Source: Pedobacter gandavensis (GTDB taxonomy: Bacteria; Bacteroidota; Bacteroidia; Sphingobacteriales; Sphingobacteriaceae). From it: a stretch of 64,000 nucleotides of DNA. Each line of letters starts with the position of its first letter. Position 1 is the stretch's first letter. This document shows, in pieces, positions 43,596 through 54,200 of the stretch. The notes beneath the pieces were generated by a model. It was not told the origin of the DNA. It was given only the letters and a program-made list of their open reading frames with translations, and did not search any database. The translations under genes were made by a program, and so were the position numbers. Location: positions 388,638 to 452,637 of the forward strand of contig NZ_WNXC01000004.1 of assembly GCF_014172405.1 (NCBI RefSeq). Direction: 5' to 3'.

Positions 43596-45518
43596 TTATC
43601 TAATAAGCCCAAGTTCAGCTAATGCTGCGAAGGATGTACCACTATGATTGTTCTTAATCACCAACCTATAATATCTCGCGGTTTTAGCAGCAGGGAAGTT
43701 GTAGTTAAATCGACTAAACGCATTCGTCATTACTGTTGAGCCTTCTTTCGTCCAATTCACATTGTCTGTACTGGTGAATATATCAATGTCCTTAGGTCTT
43801 TGACTTGCATTATCTCTTGGAACAAAGTACATTCCTTTTGCCAACGTTGGCTCCCCGAAATCATAGGTCAAAGTATATGGCATCGCTCCCAGTGGGGATC
43901 CCTGCCATTGTGAATGCCAGAAGGTGTTGTTATTGTTGTCAATCAAATTTTTAGCAAAACCATTCGTTCCTTCCCCTACTCTCTCTTCAGAACTTGCCGT
44001 CACTGTAGGTTCGATGATCACCGCTCCAGTACCACCTGTTTTGGTCATTGGGTTATAGGTCCAGATGGTTTTAGTTAATCGGGGATACAATGCCGCTACT
44101 TTGCTTTTCATCTGAGGAGTTAAATCAATACCCCAGGCTTCAAAAAACAACTTCAGATCGGTTTTTGCATAATCAGAAAATTTCTCATAAACAAAATCAT
44201 GCTTTTCAATATCCGTTAATGGGGTACGCGCGGCATGTCTGGCTTCTGTGTATAAATAAGCCATTGCGTCATAGCCATAAAGGTCAAAGATCTGCAGAAA
44301 AGGAATAATCCTGTGGAAAGGACCAAATACTGAATATGTATCAAAATTCTTCGCTGTTTTAGAAGCAGCGAAAGCAAGTGCTTCCGTATTTGCATTAGGC
44401 ATTGCCGGATGCAAGCCTGCATATCCTACTTTATTACGGTTGGCAATTTTAAAACTAAACAAGTTATTCGTCGTTTCACCTAAAGTGCTCCAGCTCCAAA
44501 GGCCCTGCTGACAGTTATGGCCAAACTCATGATAAGTTCCCCAATTGCTGCCATTCAATAAAGATTGAAGGTTAGTCATTCCACCAAACCATTCATCGTC
44601 CATCGTACCTACAAAAGGAAAACCGCTATGACCATAACCAACCGAAAGTTGAATGTCCAGAATCCCTCTCCATGCACTTTGAGGACTTCTATCTCTGATA
44701 TCAGCGCTGTTATCAGATAAGCCCATCCAGCCATTGTAATCCAGTTCGAACTTTGCATTCCATTCTGTCATTAATGCCGTTGGATTAGCCACTGGCATTC
44801 TCAACAAGAAGCTTCTTGGGATCAGAAATATCACACGCTTACTTCTCATTTCCAGCCAGGGTACAGAAGATTCCTGAACTTTCTTATTCCATTCTGCATC
44901 GGTGATTTCTCCCAGTACAAAATCAGGTGCTTTTACCGCTCCGGTAAAAATTAACTCTACCGGTTGGGCAATTGCCACCTGCGCACGGATGTAGATGGTA
45001 CCACCGTATAGGTTACGCACATAGTTTACACCTGGAAAAAGCTGTTTCACGGTGTATATAATCGGATCTCTTAACAAAGGATCATGACCTGTCAGGTTAT
45101 CCGTATGGCCACCTACCTGTACGCTTAATCCAGATATTCCAGCAGGAACAACAATCTTAATCAATTCCCCGGCAGGGGCATAATAACCTGTACTAAATTG
45201 TGGGCTTGGTGCCACAGAGATTCTCAGGGTCTGTGCCGTAGAAGAAGAAAAATTCAGGTCAAGTTTAACCTTTTCGTTTATCAGGCGAGGCTCTGCCGCA
45301 TCTACCAATCCAGGGAAAACACGTGCTTTCGCATACATCGAGCGATCTACTCTACTCATTGCGGTATCTACCGTTATCGTTCCTTGTTCATTGCCAGAGG
45401 CATCATTGTAACCATCTTTAAACGCAGTACCGTATTTCTTGCAAGAAGGTAAGACTGCCAGTAGCATCAATGCCAATGATGCAGTCAATAAGTTATTACT
45501 TTTCATAGCTATAGCCAT
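43596..45518 (-). CDS. M60-family metallopeptidase lipoprotein with discoidin domain
   Basis: A 640-residue lipoprotein (lipobox LPSC). After an N-terminal beta-rich region, the Peptidase_M60 (enhancin-like) domain carries the zinc motif H330-E-F-G-H334 in WGTYHEFGHNCQQ and the third ligand E348 in TLGETTNN, both complete. The C-terminus (about 505-640) is an F5/8-type discoidin domain (TASSEERVGEG, NNTFWHSQW, YYRLVIKNN). M60-like peptidases of gut bacteria cut mucins and other O-glycoproteins, recognising the sugar. The start at 45518 lies 4 bp past the upstream stop; starts further up overlap it. It is flanked by the two phosphatase-fold/LamG lipoproteins. Confidence 0.9.
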   Translation of the reverse strand: MAIAMKSNNLLTASLALMLLAVLPSCKKYGTAFKDGYNDASGNEQGTITVDTAMSRVDRSMYAKARVFPGLVDAAEPRLINEKVKLDLNFSSSTAQTLRISVAPSPQFSTGYYAPAGELIKIVVPAGISGLSVQVGGHTDNLTGHDPLLRDPIIYTVKQLFPGVNYVRNLYGGTIYIRAQVAIAQPVELIFTGAVKAPDFVLGEITDAEWNKKVQESSVPWLEMRSKRVIFLIPRSFLLRMPVANPTALMTEWNAKFELDYNGWMGLSDNSADIRDRSPQSAWRGILDIQLSVGYGHSGFPFVGTMDDEWFGGMTNLQSLLNGSNWGTYHEFGHNCQQGLWSWSTLGETTNNLFSFKIANRNKVGYAGLHPAMPNANTEALAFAASKTAKNFDTYSVFGPFHRIIPFLQIFDLYGYDAMAYLYTEARHAARTPLTDIEKHDFVYEKFSDYAKTDLKLFFEAWGIDLTPQMKSKVAALYPRLTKTIWTYNPMTKTGGTGAVIIEPTVTASSEERVGEGTNGFAKNLIDNNNNTFWHSQWQGSPLGAMPYTLTYDFGEPTLAKGMYFVPRDNASQRPKDIDIFTSTDNVNWTKEGSTVMTNAFSRFNYNFPAAKTARYYRLVIKNNHSGTSFAALAELGLIR

Positions 45519-45522
45519 TTTT

Positions 45523-47283
45523 TTATTTAACATCTGTATATTTTGCCTTCCAAACGACACCTTCCAATCCCCATCCTGTTGGGGCATTCATTCCCATCCA
45601 TTGATAAATCATAAAAGGGATATCCACACTGTTAGGAACCAATAAATAAAACGAATCAGAAATCGGCGGATCAAGAAATGGACTATATTCACTGAAGACC
45701 TGCCATTGATAAAGGCCTGTTAAAGTAAAATCAATGCCCTTTCCTCTTGGTGCCAGATTGATCAATTGATTTCCTTTACCCTCATTACATGGCCAGTAAC
45801 CTACCAGGTTATTGATGTTTGGATGCGCTGGATCTAAGGTTGTTTTTTTAACCTGAGCAGCAATTGTTGCATTCGATAAAGCAGTATTAAAAATCTGTAA
45901 TTCTGAAATGAGTACATCTGGATTTTCAGCATCCCCAGACTTACGTCCCATAGCCAATGGTACTGAAGTATCTCTGGTCCCTCTGCTCGTGATGTCTACA
46001 CCAGCATTGGTCACAACGCCATCTGTTAAACACCTCACCATTTTCTTTGCACCTTCGGTATAAAAAACTACAGTGATCGTATGCCATAAGCCATCATTCA
46101 CGACCCCGTTGCTGCTAAAGTTGGACCAGCCACCGTTCCCACTCACATTCATAGACCAAACTTTACCAGAAAGATAAATAACCCATCCCGGAGTTGATCC
46201 ATTATTAATCCCAGTTGATTTCGATAGGAAAACTGGCCAGGATCTGTCAGTTCCACTTCCTTTAAATTTGCATTGAATCGTGAAATCGTTAGTCCCAAAA
46301 TTATAAAGTCCATTGTCATTAGGAATCACAGCTTTTACATTCTGTCCATCACCCCCGTAGAATTTTGGTGCAACGGACGTAAATGGAATCTGATCTGAAG
46401 CCGGTTTCGCAACCAGGCTAGTTATAAATCTAGGATTATAAAAAGCGATAAAATTATTACGGCTGTCGTCCGCATAAACAGTCTTGTCTGTAGTAGGTGG
46501 CCCTGCTGGCAATGCGCCTCCTTTATTAGAAGCAATCACGACCAACCAGTTTTCCCCGGCATAATTTTTACGTTTAGTTAGGGCCTCCAGAATTTCCCCA
46601 ACATAAGCGTCCATTTTCAGTAATGCAGTAGCATATCCTGGTGTATTTTCACTATAGCCAAATTCCTTTCCGGCAGCTTCAACACTTCCAAACTCTGCGA
46701 CAGCCAGTGTGGCATCATCTCTGTTTAACTCCTGCATTAAAGCAGTTTTTACGGCTACATCATCGTTATTAAATGATTTGCTTTCTGTAGCATCCGTAGC
46801 CAGATTACTGGCAAAGGCTGCAGATGCACTAAAAGAAGCAGACCTTAATGTCGGATTCAGGGCTTTCATTCTACTAAACAAGGTAGGGTATTGTGTCAGA
46901 CGATTTCCTGAGAAATCTTCCGAACGAACACCATGTTTCGCAGCCGTAACCCCTGTTAGCATGGTCGACCAACCATCGGCATTGCTCATGCTGGTCTTAT
47001 TAAAGTCAGAAAGTCCATCATAAGAATAAATGGAACGTTTAATGATTTGCGTTAAGTTAGGAGCATTTAGTTCCCTTATTGCTCTTCCTCTTGCACCATC
47101 AATGATTAAATACAGTACTTTTCGGTTCTTCGAACTTACGGCAGCTGTATCGTTCTTGTGTTCCTGACTTAGTTGATTAGGAAAATCCTTATTGCAAGAA
47201 CCCATCAAGAAAATCAGGGCAAGGGACATCAAAGCCAATAGACTTTTCATGCCTTTATATAGATATGTATTTTTATGATTCAT
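45523..47283 (-). CDS. Alkaline-phosphatase-fold + LamG lipoprotein, second copy
   Basis: A 586-residue lipoprotein (lipobox MGSC) with the same layout as the protein at 41896: phosphatase-fold N-terminal half, LamG domain (WPVFLSKS, WHTITVVF), DUF4983-like end. Its active site is more degenerate: the nucleophile threonine position is N101, the D-x-x-G-H motif reads E202-AA-G205-K206, and DHG is N253-K254-G. D62 is kept. It must therefore be non-enzymatic as a phosphatase, and is probably a glycan- or glycoprotein-binding surface protein. The start at 47283 leaves a 31-bp gap from the previous gene; the 47364 start would overlap it by 50 bp and delay the signal peptide. Confidence 0.8.
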   Translation of the reverse strand: MNHKNTYLYKGMKSLLALMSLALIFLMGSCNKDFPNQLSQEHKNDTAAVSSKNRKVLYLIIDGARGRAIRELNAPNLTQIIKRSIYSYDGLSDFNKTSMSNADGWSTMLTGVTAAKHGVRSEDFSGNRLTQYPTLFSRMKALNPTLRSASFSASAAFASNLATDATESKSFNNDDVAVKTALMQELNRDDATLAVAEFGSVEAAGKEFGYSENTPGYATALLKMDAYVGEILEALTKRKNYAGENWLVVIASNKGGALPAGPPTTDKTVYADDSRNNFIAFYNPRFITSLVAKPASDQIPFTSVAPKFYGGDGQNVKAVIPNDNGLYNFGTNDFTIQCKFKGSGTDRSWPVFLSKSTGINNGSTPGWVIYLSGKVWSMNVSGNGGWSNFSSNGVVNDGLWHTITVVFYTEGAKKMVRCLTDGVVTNAGVDITSRGTRDTSVPLAMGRKSGDAENPDVLISELQIFNTALSNATIAAQVKKTTLDPAHPNINNLVGYWPCNEGKGNQLINLAPRGKGIDFTLTGLYQWQVFSEYSPFLDPPISDSFYLLVPNSVDIPFMIYQWMGMNAPTGWGLEGVVWKAKYTDVK

Positions 47284-47314
47284 ATGCTTAATTTTATGAG
47301 GTATATGGTCCTGT

Positions 47315-48946
47315 TTACTTTTTAACTGATATACGGACAATATTGCCGACTTTCTTGTTGTCAAACTTGCTGATACTTCCCACCAGAATTAATGCAGGTG
47401 TTCCTGCCACTGTTGTGGTTTCGGTCACCTTATTGATCTGTCCCTGGAAAGCACCGGTGTTGTTATAACCCGCAGCCAATGATCCATCTGGATTTAAGAA
47501 CATAAAACCTTGTCTAAGGATACCGTTGTAATTGTTGAATCCACCAGAAACAATTATTTTTCCTGTGCTCAACTGCGTTGCAAAATTGGCGAAACCACCC
47601 GCTAGCACCCCAAATTTGAACACATCGTTCAGGCTGCCATCCGCGTTTAGCATGGCCACTCCGGATCGTGGATTACCATTATACGAACTGAACCTACCGG
47701 CAATCATGATTTTTTGGGTAACTGAATTATAGCTCATGGAAAGGATGGCATTATCTGCACCCAATCCAGAGTTGAAACTTTTATCCAAAGTTCCATCTGT
47801 ATTGATTCTGGCAATGCGATTTACCGTCTCTCCGTTGAATGTGCTGAATTCACCTACCAGTATAATTTTCCCATCAGCCTGCATAAAAGCGCCATTGATA
47901 TTTCCATTTCCTCCAGCATTACTCTGCTTGGTACCAGGATTGTAATTGTAACTCAGATCCAGACTGCCATCGTCGTTCATTCTCAATACCTGCGCCATCT
48001 TAGTCACATCAGTAACCGTATTACCTTTAGTAGAACCTTCGTAATAATTTCGGTAATAGTTTTTAAAATCACCTACAACAATGATCTTATTGTCTTTCAT
48101 AAAACTATTCAAAATACGACCATCCACTCCACCATTAAAGGTTGCTACCGTATCCTGTCCTTTAGAAGGAATATCCGGCGTAGGGTTAATCAGCTGCACT
48201 ACCGAAGAATCCAATTTACCATCGGCATTGATTCTGGTGATGTTATTGATGCCTTTCCAGCCATCGAAAGTATTGAAACGGCCGGTTACAATGAATTTGC
48301 CTCCGCTCAACGGATTGATGGAAAGTAAACCTCCATCAGCGCCTACATTAATGGCTTTCTTTTTCGCACTAAAATCGGCCACAAACTCTCCAAGCGCATT
48401 TATTTTGGCGATCCTATTAATTCCTCTATTCACATTCTTATTCTCATAATTTGTGAAGGCTCCTACAAGGATGTAATCATTGCTTGGCATTTTAAACATA
48501 TCATAGATGGAGTAATCTGAACCGATTGTCGCTTTAAACGTCGGATCAATGTTTACTTTACCTTCGATGGTTAAATTCGGGCCAAAAAAAGTCTGACCTT
48601 CCAACACCACTGTTGCACCACCGGAACTTGCATACTCAGGTATTTTCACGCGGATGGTAGAATCTGTCAGGCTCAAAACCTCTGCCTTTTGCTCATTCAG
48701 GAAAAACTCAAACTTATCTTTATAATTCAGTAATCCTCTAATGCGGAAGTTGTATTCCCCCCCCTGGATTCCCGGATCATTGTCTGTATCATTTTCCAGA
48801 AATTTCACGCCAAGTGGCTCCTTCCCTCCTTTATATGGGTCTGCTCCCAATACAAGATCTTTCTTGCAGGAAGAAGTAATCATGGTCAGTAACAGCATCA
48901 AAGCTGAGATGCTGAACAGTCTATTTCGTTTGCTATGGTTTGCCAT
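47315..48946 (-). CDS. Delta-60-repeat lipoprotein with IPT/DUF5008-like N-terminus
   Basis: A 543-residue lipoprotein (lipobox TSSC). Residues about 40-130 form an immunoglobulin-like IPT/DUF5008-type domain. From about 135 on there are repeated units of the delta-60 kind, each with a G-K-I/ILVGEFxxFNG strand, a RIARINxDGTLD turn and a following strand; at least six copies are visible (for example KIILVGEFSTFNGETVNRI). Such repeats build a beta-propeller-like surface. Probably a surface-exposed binding protein of the PUL; substrate unknown. Placed between the first-fasciclin gene and the second phosphatase-fold gene. Confidence 0.8.
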   Translation of the reverse strand: MANHSKRNRLFSISALMLLLTMITSSCKKDLVLGADPYKGGKEPLGVKFLENDTDNDPGIQGGEYNFRIRGLLNYKDKFEFFLNEQKAEVLSLTDSTIRVKIPEYASSGGATVVLEGQTFFGPNLTIEGKVNIDPTFKATIGSDYSIYDMFKMPSNDYILVGAFTNYENKNVNRGINRIAKINALGEFVADFSAKKKAINVGADGGLLSINPLSGGKFIVTGRFNTFDGWKGINNITRINADGKLDSSVVQLINPTPDIPSKGQDTVATFNGGVDGRILNSFMKDNKIIVVGDFKNYYRNYYEGSTKGNTVTDVTKMAQVLRMNDDGSLDLSYNYNPGTKQSNAGGNGNINGAFMQADGKIILVGEFSTFNGETVNRIARINTDGTLDKSFNSGLGADNAILSMSYNSVTQKIMIAGRFSSYNGNPRSGVAMLNADGSLNDVFKFGVLAGGFANFATQLSTGKIIVSGGFNNYNGILRQGFMFLNPDGSLAAGYNNTGAFQGQINKVTETTTVAGTPALILVGSISKFDNKKVGNIVRISVKK

Positions 48947-48976
48947 ATGAATTCTATATTTTATAAATGCAGCCTG

Positions 48977-49696
48977 TTAATTTGCGGGAAGAATCCCACT
49001 GGTTACCACGTTGGTAATAAAGCGATCGGTGTCAAATCCAAAATTGTGTTTCTGAAAACGAAGGACGTGAACCACTCCGTTGGTTGGGGCCACATCAGAG
49101 GAGGCTACCGGAATGTTCACCAGGCGCTCCAGAGGTTTGGAGAAATCCGGGATAAATGACAAATACAATTGTCGGTATCCCGCATACTTCACCCCACCGG
49201 CATCATTATAGAGGACACCTATGTTCATCGTTCTTTTACCATAAGAGAAATACCCCTGTCCAGGGTAAGCCACTAAGGCCAGCGTATCCAGTTGAGGATA
49301 ATCTTTCAGGCGATAACTTCCTTGAAAAACATACATAGACAGGGTTTCTTTCCATACTTCTGGCCTAATTTGTTCTAATTTAGAAACCGTATCCCGTCCC
49401 TGCAAACGGAGGTAATTGTTCAGTCGACGAACCGATTTATAAATACTGGAACTCGGAGGAGCAAAGAAGGTGATGTTCTCTTTTTGAAAAACATCTTCCA
49501 TTCCAGCTACTTTAATCACCCTTACCAGCGTATCAAAATAGGCAGGTTTTGCTTTCAGGTATTCTAAAATTGTTCCGTTATAATTTGGGGTATGAACACC
49601 CGTATCAAAGAAATACTTATCTTTCTTACAGGCAGAAAAAAGGCCTATAGAAATCAGTAAAACCGGGATTATTTTTTTTATTAGCTTAAACATCAT
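48977..49696 (-). CDS. Fasciclin-domain lipoprotein
   Basis: A 239-residue lipoprotein (lipobox FSAC). A single FAS1-like domain is seen: the GTILEYLKAKPAYFDTLVRV helix and ITFFAPPSSSIYKSV block near the N-terminal side, and a C-terminal GVVHVLRF strand in place of the classical NGxIHxIDxVL. FAS1 domains mediate adhesion. In Bacteroidota PULs they accompany SusC/SusD pairs; here the gene lies directly downstream of the second susD. Confidence 0.82.
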   Translation of the reverse strand: MMFKLIKKIIPVLLISIGLFSACKKDKYFFDTGVHTPNYNGTILEYLKAKPAYFDTLVRVIKVAGMEDVFQKENITFFAPPSSSIYKSVRRLNNYLRLQGRDTVSKLEQIRPEVWKETLSMYVFQGSYRLKDYPQLDTLALVAYPGQGYFSYGKRTMNIGVLYNDAGGVKYAGYRQLYLSFIPDFSKPLERLVNIPVASSDVAPTNGVVHVLRFQKHNFGFDTDRFITNVVTSGILPAN

Positions 49697-49727
49697 ATGT
49701 CGTTTATGGTTAAAAATCGCGTTCGTA

Positions 49728-51239
49728 TTATCTCCAGAAGTTGTTAAGTGTCATCTTCGGATTGTTATTCATCGCTGATGGATCAATAGGGAAGGTCCAT
49801 GCACCCTGATTAAAATCACTCACCGAAATCGGATATGAACAGTACTTATCATTCATTACTTTTTTGGTGCGAACCAGATCATAATAATAATGGCCTTCGC
49901 CCATCAACTCTCTGCAACGTTCCCAATAGATTTCGTCTTTCAGTGCACCACCGGTTGAAGTAACATCCAATGCTCCGGCTCTTTTTCTGACCATATTTAA
50001 CATTTTTTGGGCTTCATTATCCTCTCCCAACTCTGCCAATGCTTCAGCTGTTAACAGCAAGGCGTCTGGCAAACGGAAAATAATCATGTTGTCATCATTC
50101 TTGATATTTTGTCCTTCTCCACCATAGGTATTGATCAGCTTTGTAAATTGGAAACTTCCATTTTCTGAAAGGCGGTTCTCAAACCAAAGTTCTTTACGCA
50201 AATCAGGACTGCCATCAGAATATAATTTCTCCATGAACTTTTTTTCATAGGCTGCCACACTATTTGTGGTAGTTACACTACCTAGATAAGGATAATGTAC
50301 CAATAGGCTGGACAGCGAAGCATAAGCAGCGAAGACCTCCCCATAGTTCACGTTTTGCAGAACTTCAAAAAGGCTTTCTTTGGTGCGTCCTTTAAATACT
50401 TTTTTACTTTCCTCTCTGGTCATAGGTAGCAATTCGTAATTTCCTCCATTGTTCATCAACTCTGCGCCCAATTGCTTTACTGCAGTATAATATTTTAGTT
50501 TATTGGGTTCATCAAAGCCTGCTGCCCACATGTTCATGTGCATCATTAGGGCAATTGCCCCACCGCGCATTGCCCGGATGCCAACTGTAGAAGGATCTTC
50601 ATAAGTCCATGGAAGATCATTTTTATATTTGTTCATGTCTTCCAGACAAAGATTTAAGACCTGAACCATAGGCATTCTTTCCAATGGCTCACTATTGTAG
50701 GCTTTTGTATAATAAGCAACATCACCAAATTGTCTAACCATAAAGAAATAAGCTAGATTGCGTAAGAACACTGCTTCAGCGCGGTAGTGCTTTTTATCAT
50801 TCGATGTAAAATTTGGATCCGGTATTTTATCGATCTGCACCAGTAAAATATTAGCCGATTGGATCATGTCATAAAAAGCGTTCCATGTCGTTAAATTTTT
50901 AACGGCATAGCCACCTGTCCAATCTTTATTGTCGCTTTGAATGCCTTTAAAATTATTAGTTCTCAACTGATTAATAAATTCATAACCATTGGCAACTTTC
51001 TTTATAGGCGCACAACGAAGATCCATGGCCGGAAAATAACCTCCGGCACTAGGTCCAGCTATTTTTATTCTCAAAGTAGCGTAAATCCCTCTGGTGAAGT
51101 TCTCTACATCACTTTTGGTTTGCCAATAATTATTTCCGGAAAGGTTATCAATTGGTGTTACATTTAAGAACTTCTTGCAACCCGAGAAAGCCAGGGGTAC
51201 ACATAACAGGATTAAAGATTTGTATATCAAACGTTTCAT
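49728..51239 (-). CDS. SusD/RagB nutrient-binding lipoprotein (pair 2)
   Basis: A 503-residue SusD-family lipoprotein (lipobox FSGC). Typical are FLNVTPIDNLSGNNYW near the N-terminus, the TPR helices (EAVFLRNLAYFFMVRQFGDVAYYT), and the C-terminal SusD region LNMVRKRAGA...IYWERCRELMGEGHYYYDLVRTK. It caps the partner SusC and captures oligosaccharide or peptide. It lies 18 bp after susC at 51257. Confidence 0.94.
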   Translation of the reverse strand: MKRLIYKSLILLCVPLAFSGCKKFLNVTPIDNLSGNNYWQTKSDVENFTRGIYATLRIKIAGPSAGGYFPAMDLRCAPIKKVANGYEFINQLRTNNFKGIQSDNKDWTGGYAVKNLTTWNAFYDMIQSANILLVQIDKIPDPNFTSNDKKHYRAEAVFLRNLAYFFMVRQFGDVAYYTKAYNSEPLERMPMVQVLNLCLEDMNKYKNDLPWTYEDPSTVGIRAMRGGAIALMMHMNMWAAGFDEPNKLKYYTAVKQLGAELMNNGGNYELLPMTREESKKVFKGRTKESLFEVLQNVNYGEVFAAYASLSSLLVHYPYLGSVTTTNSVAAYEKKFMEKLYSDGSPDLRKELWFENRLSENGSFQFTKLINTYGGEGQNIKNDDNMIIFRLPDALLLTAEALAELGEDNEAQKMLNMVRKRAGALDVTSTGGALKDEIYWERCRELMGEGHYYYDLVRTKKVMNDKYCSYPISVSDFNQGAWTFPIDPSAMNNNPKMTLNNFWR

Positions 51240-51256
51240 AATATCTTTTTAAATAA

Positions 51257-54200
51257 TTAAAACTGAACACTTAAGCCTAAGGTATAAGAGCGGCTATTTG
51301 GGTATCCCCCTGAAGTATCTCTTCCTAATGCACTTACATTTTCAGGATTTGGACCTGAATAATTCGAGAACGTGTGCAGGTTTTTAGCTGTGCCATAAAT
51401 ACGCAGGGAGTTCATGCCGTAGCGCTGTGTAAACTTCCTGTTTAAATTGTATGATAAAGTGACGTCATTCAATTTCAAGTAACTTCCATCTTCCTGAAAT
51501 AAGGTCTGGTTATAACGGAAGGGCTGTACACGAGCTTGTCTGGTGAAATCTAAACCATTAGGAAAATCAGCTATATCGCCTGGGTTCTGCCATGAATTGT
51601 ATTCATTCAATGGTACCATCGCACCTGGTGCAGTAGGGTTACTAAAATTCTGCAGACGGTCTGCCAAAGCATTGTTAATGATGTCTCTACCCAACGTAAA
51701 AGAAAAGTTCATGTTGAGTGAAAAGCCTTTGTATTGTGCAAAAGAGCCAAGACCACCGACAAACCTAGGTTGTGAATTACCAACAACAACAAGGTCATTG
51801 TTATCCAGGATATAATCTCCGTTCAAGTCGGTGAAATATGGATCACCAGCCTGGAAATAAGCAGGGTTTCCTCCTGCAGTACGGTATCTTAAACCTGTAA
51901 GCGGATCTACAGGTACTGCTCCACTCGTCGCATAAACCCCTTTGGTATTGTACAATACGTTCGACAAACTATTCATTCCCAATCGGTAAAGAATCAACTG
52001 TCTGCCATCATCATAAATCAATTCACGATCACCATTTGGCAGATGTGTCAATACATCTTTATTGATGGCACCGTTAAATGACAATGTCCAGTTTACTTTA
52101 CTGCCTTCCGATAATGGTCTTCCCCTCATAGAGAATTCATATCCATAATTCACCAGACTGGTTTCATTGGTACTGATCGATCCAAAAGAGTTAATATTCG
52201 CTACTGCTTTAGAACGTAAAATGTTATCTACCTGTTTGTAATAGGTATCAAAAGTAAAGGAAAGTCTGTCTTTATAAATCCCCATTTCAAATCCAGCATT
52301 CAGCTGCATCGTAGTGGTCGGCAATAGTCCGGTATTTGGAATTACCCCTTTATCTAAGCTTACTGTAGTATTGTTATTGTAAGCAGGTCCAGATAGGTAT
52401 TTACCATATACATCATAAATACTTCCATTAGGATTGATGTTTTTACCATAACTGGCCTTTAAGGAAGCATAATCCAACCAATTAAAATCTTTAAATAGGT
52501 TCTCTTTAAAGAAGTTCCACCTTAATCCGATGGATGGGTTTTTAGAGTATCCCGCATCTGGTCCGTTAGTAGAAGTACCATCCACACGATAGGTTAAGTC
52601 AATCACATATTTCTGGTCGTAGTTGTAGGTAAAAGCACCCGCAAAAGCCACTGAGCGTGCATCGGCAAAATTATCCAGCGTTCCTCCTCTTGAGTTATAA
52701 AAACCATAGCCATAAGGGCCCTGGATATAATCACTCACATTGGATACCAATCTTACTTTATCCGCCTTAGCCTTATTCATGTTGATCTCATTAAATACAT
52801 AAGCGGTAAAATTGTGCTTATCATTGAGGGTCTTGAAATAAGAAAGCATGTTCCTGTTATAAACCGTGCTTCTTCTTTCGTTAAAGTAAGTAGATTGCCC
52901 ACCTCCTCCGTTACTTAATGAACTTGGTCTGAAGGTATCCTCAGTTGCAGTATTGAAATTATAACTGAAGTTCGTAGAGGCACGTAGTCCTTTGATAAAT
53001 TCATACTGAATATCAAGAGTGGTTACTGTATTTACCGTTTTATTGTCGTTCTGCGTTTTCAAACTGGCCAGCAAATCATTCACCGCGCTAAACTGAGAAG
53101 GAGCCGGTAATAAGGAGGACGAACTACCCCCGGTAGCTACGCCGGTTTGCAGCAGCCCGTTTCCACTACCCACACTATTTTTTCCTAATGCATTGTTAAT
53201 GGAAGCAAAAAGCTTAAACCTTGGGCTAGGCTGATATTGCATGTTCATATTAAGGTTGTATCGGGTGAAACCGGTATTTTCAAGAATCCCGTTTTCCGCA
53301 TAACTACCTACGTTCACTTTATAGTTGAACAACTGATCACCACCAGAAATATCTACGTTGTGCGACTGGTTGAAGGTTTGTCTATAGAAATAAGATTGCC
53401 AGTCTGTTGAATTGTTCCAGTAAGCATTTAAACTATCTGAAAGCATCGCACTGTTATTGATCATGCCCAGACCATGGTAATAACTGGTATCGTATCTCAA
53501 TATTTGATCAATTCTCATCATACGCTCATCTCTTCCACCAATAACCTTACGCAACTGAGGGACAGTGTTCATGAAGAATTTTGAAGTATAACTTACAATT
53601 GGGATTTTTGAATTACCACGTTTTGTAGTGATCAGGATTACCCCATAGGCACCTTTTGAACCATAAAGGGAAGTTGCCTGTGCATCCTTCAAAACCTCAA
53701 TTCTTTCAATGTCCTCCGTAGGAATTAAGGACACCGGGCTAATCCCAGGACCTGCCTGCTGGAAACCGTACTCATAGCTACTGTTATCATCAATTGGCAC
53801 CCCATCAATTACAAATAATGGAGAAGTGGGTGTCAGGAAGGCATTATCGCCTGCACCAGATACATTGATATTGGAAAGACCACGGATATTGATACTTCCT
53901 CTCATCCCTGGCATCCCGTTATTGTTTTGGATATTTAAACCGGCAACTTTACCCTGAAGTAATTCCATCGCGTTACCAGCAGGTACATCCTGAATCTGTT
54001 TACCCGTAATTACAACACTGGAACCTGTACTTAAAATCTTAGATTTCGTTTGATAACCCACCACTACCGTCTCATTCAGATAGCTGGCTGAAGTGTTCAT
54101 AAAAATGGTCAGTTTTGTCTTCCCATCCAGTTTCTGAGTAACCGTAGTATATCCGACATAACTGAATACCAGCTTTGCATCAGGGAGTACCGACACTGAA

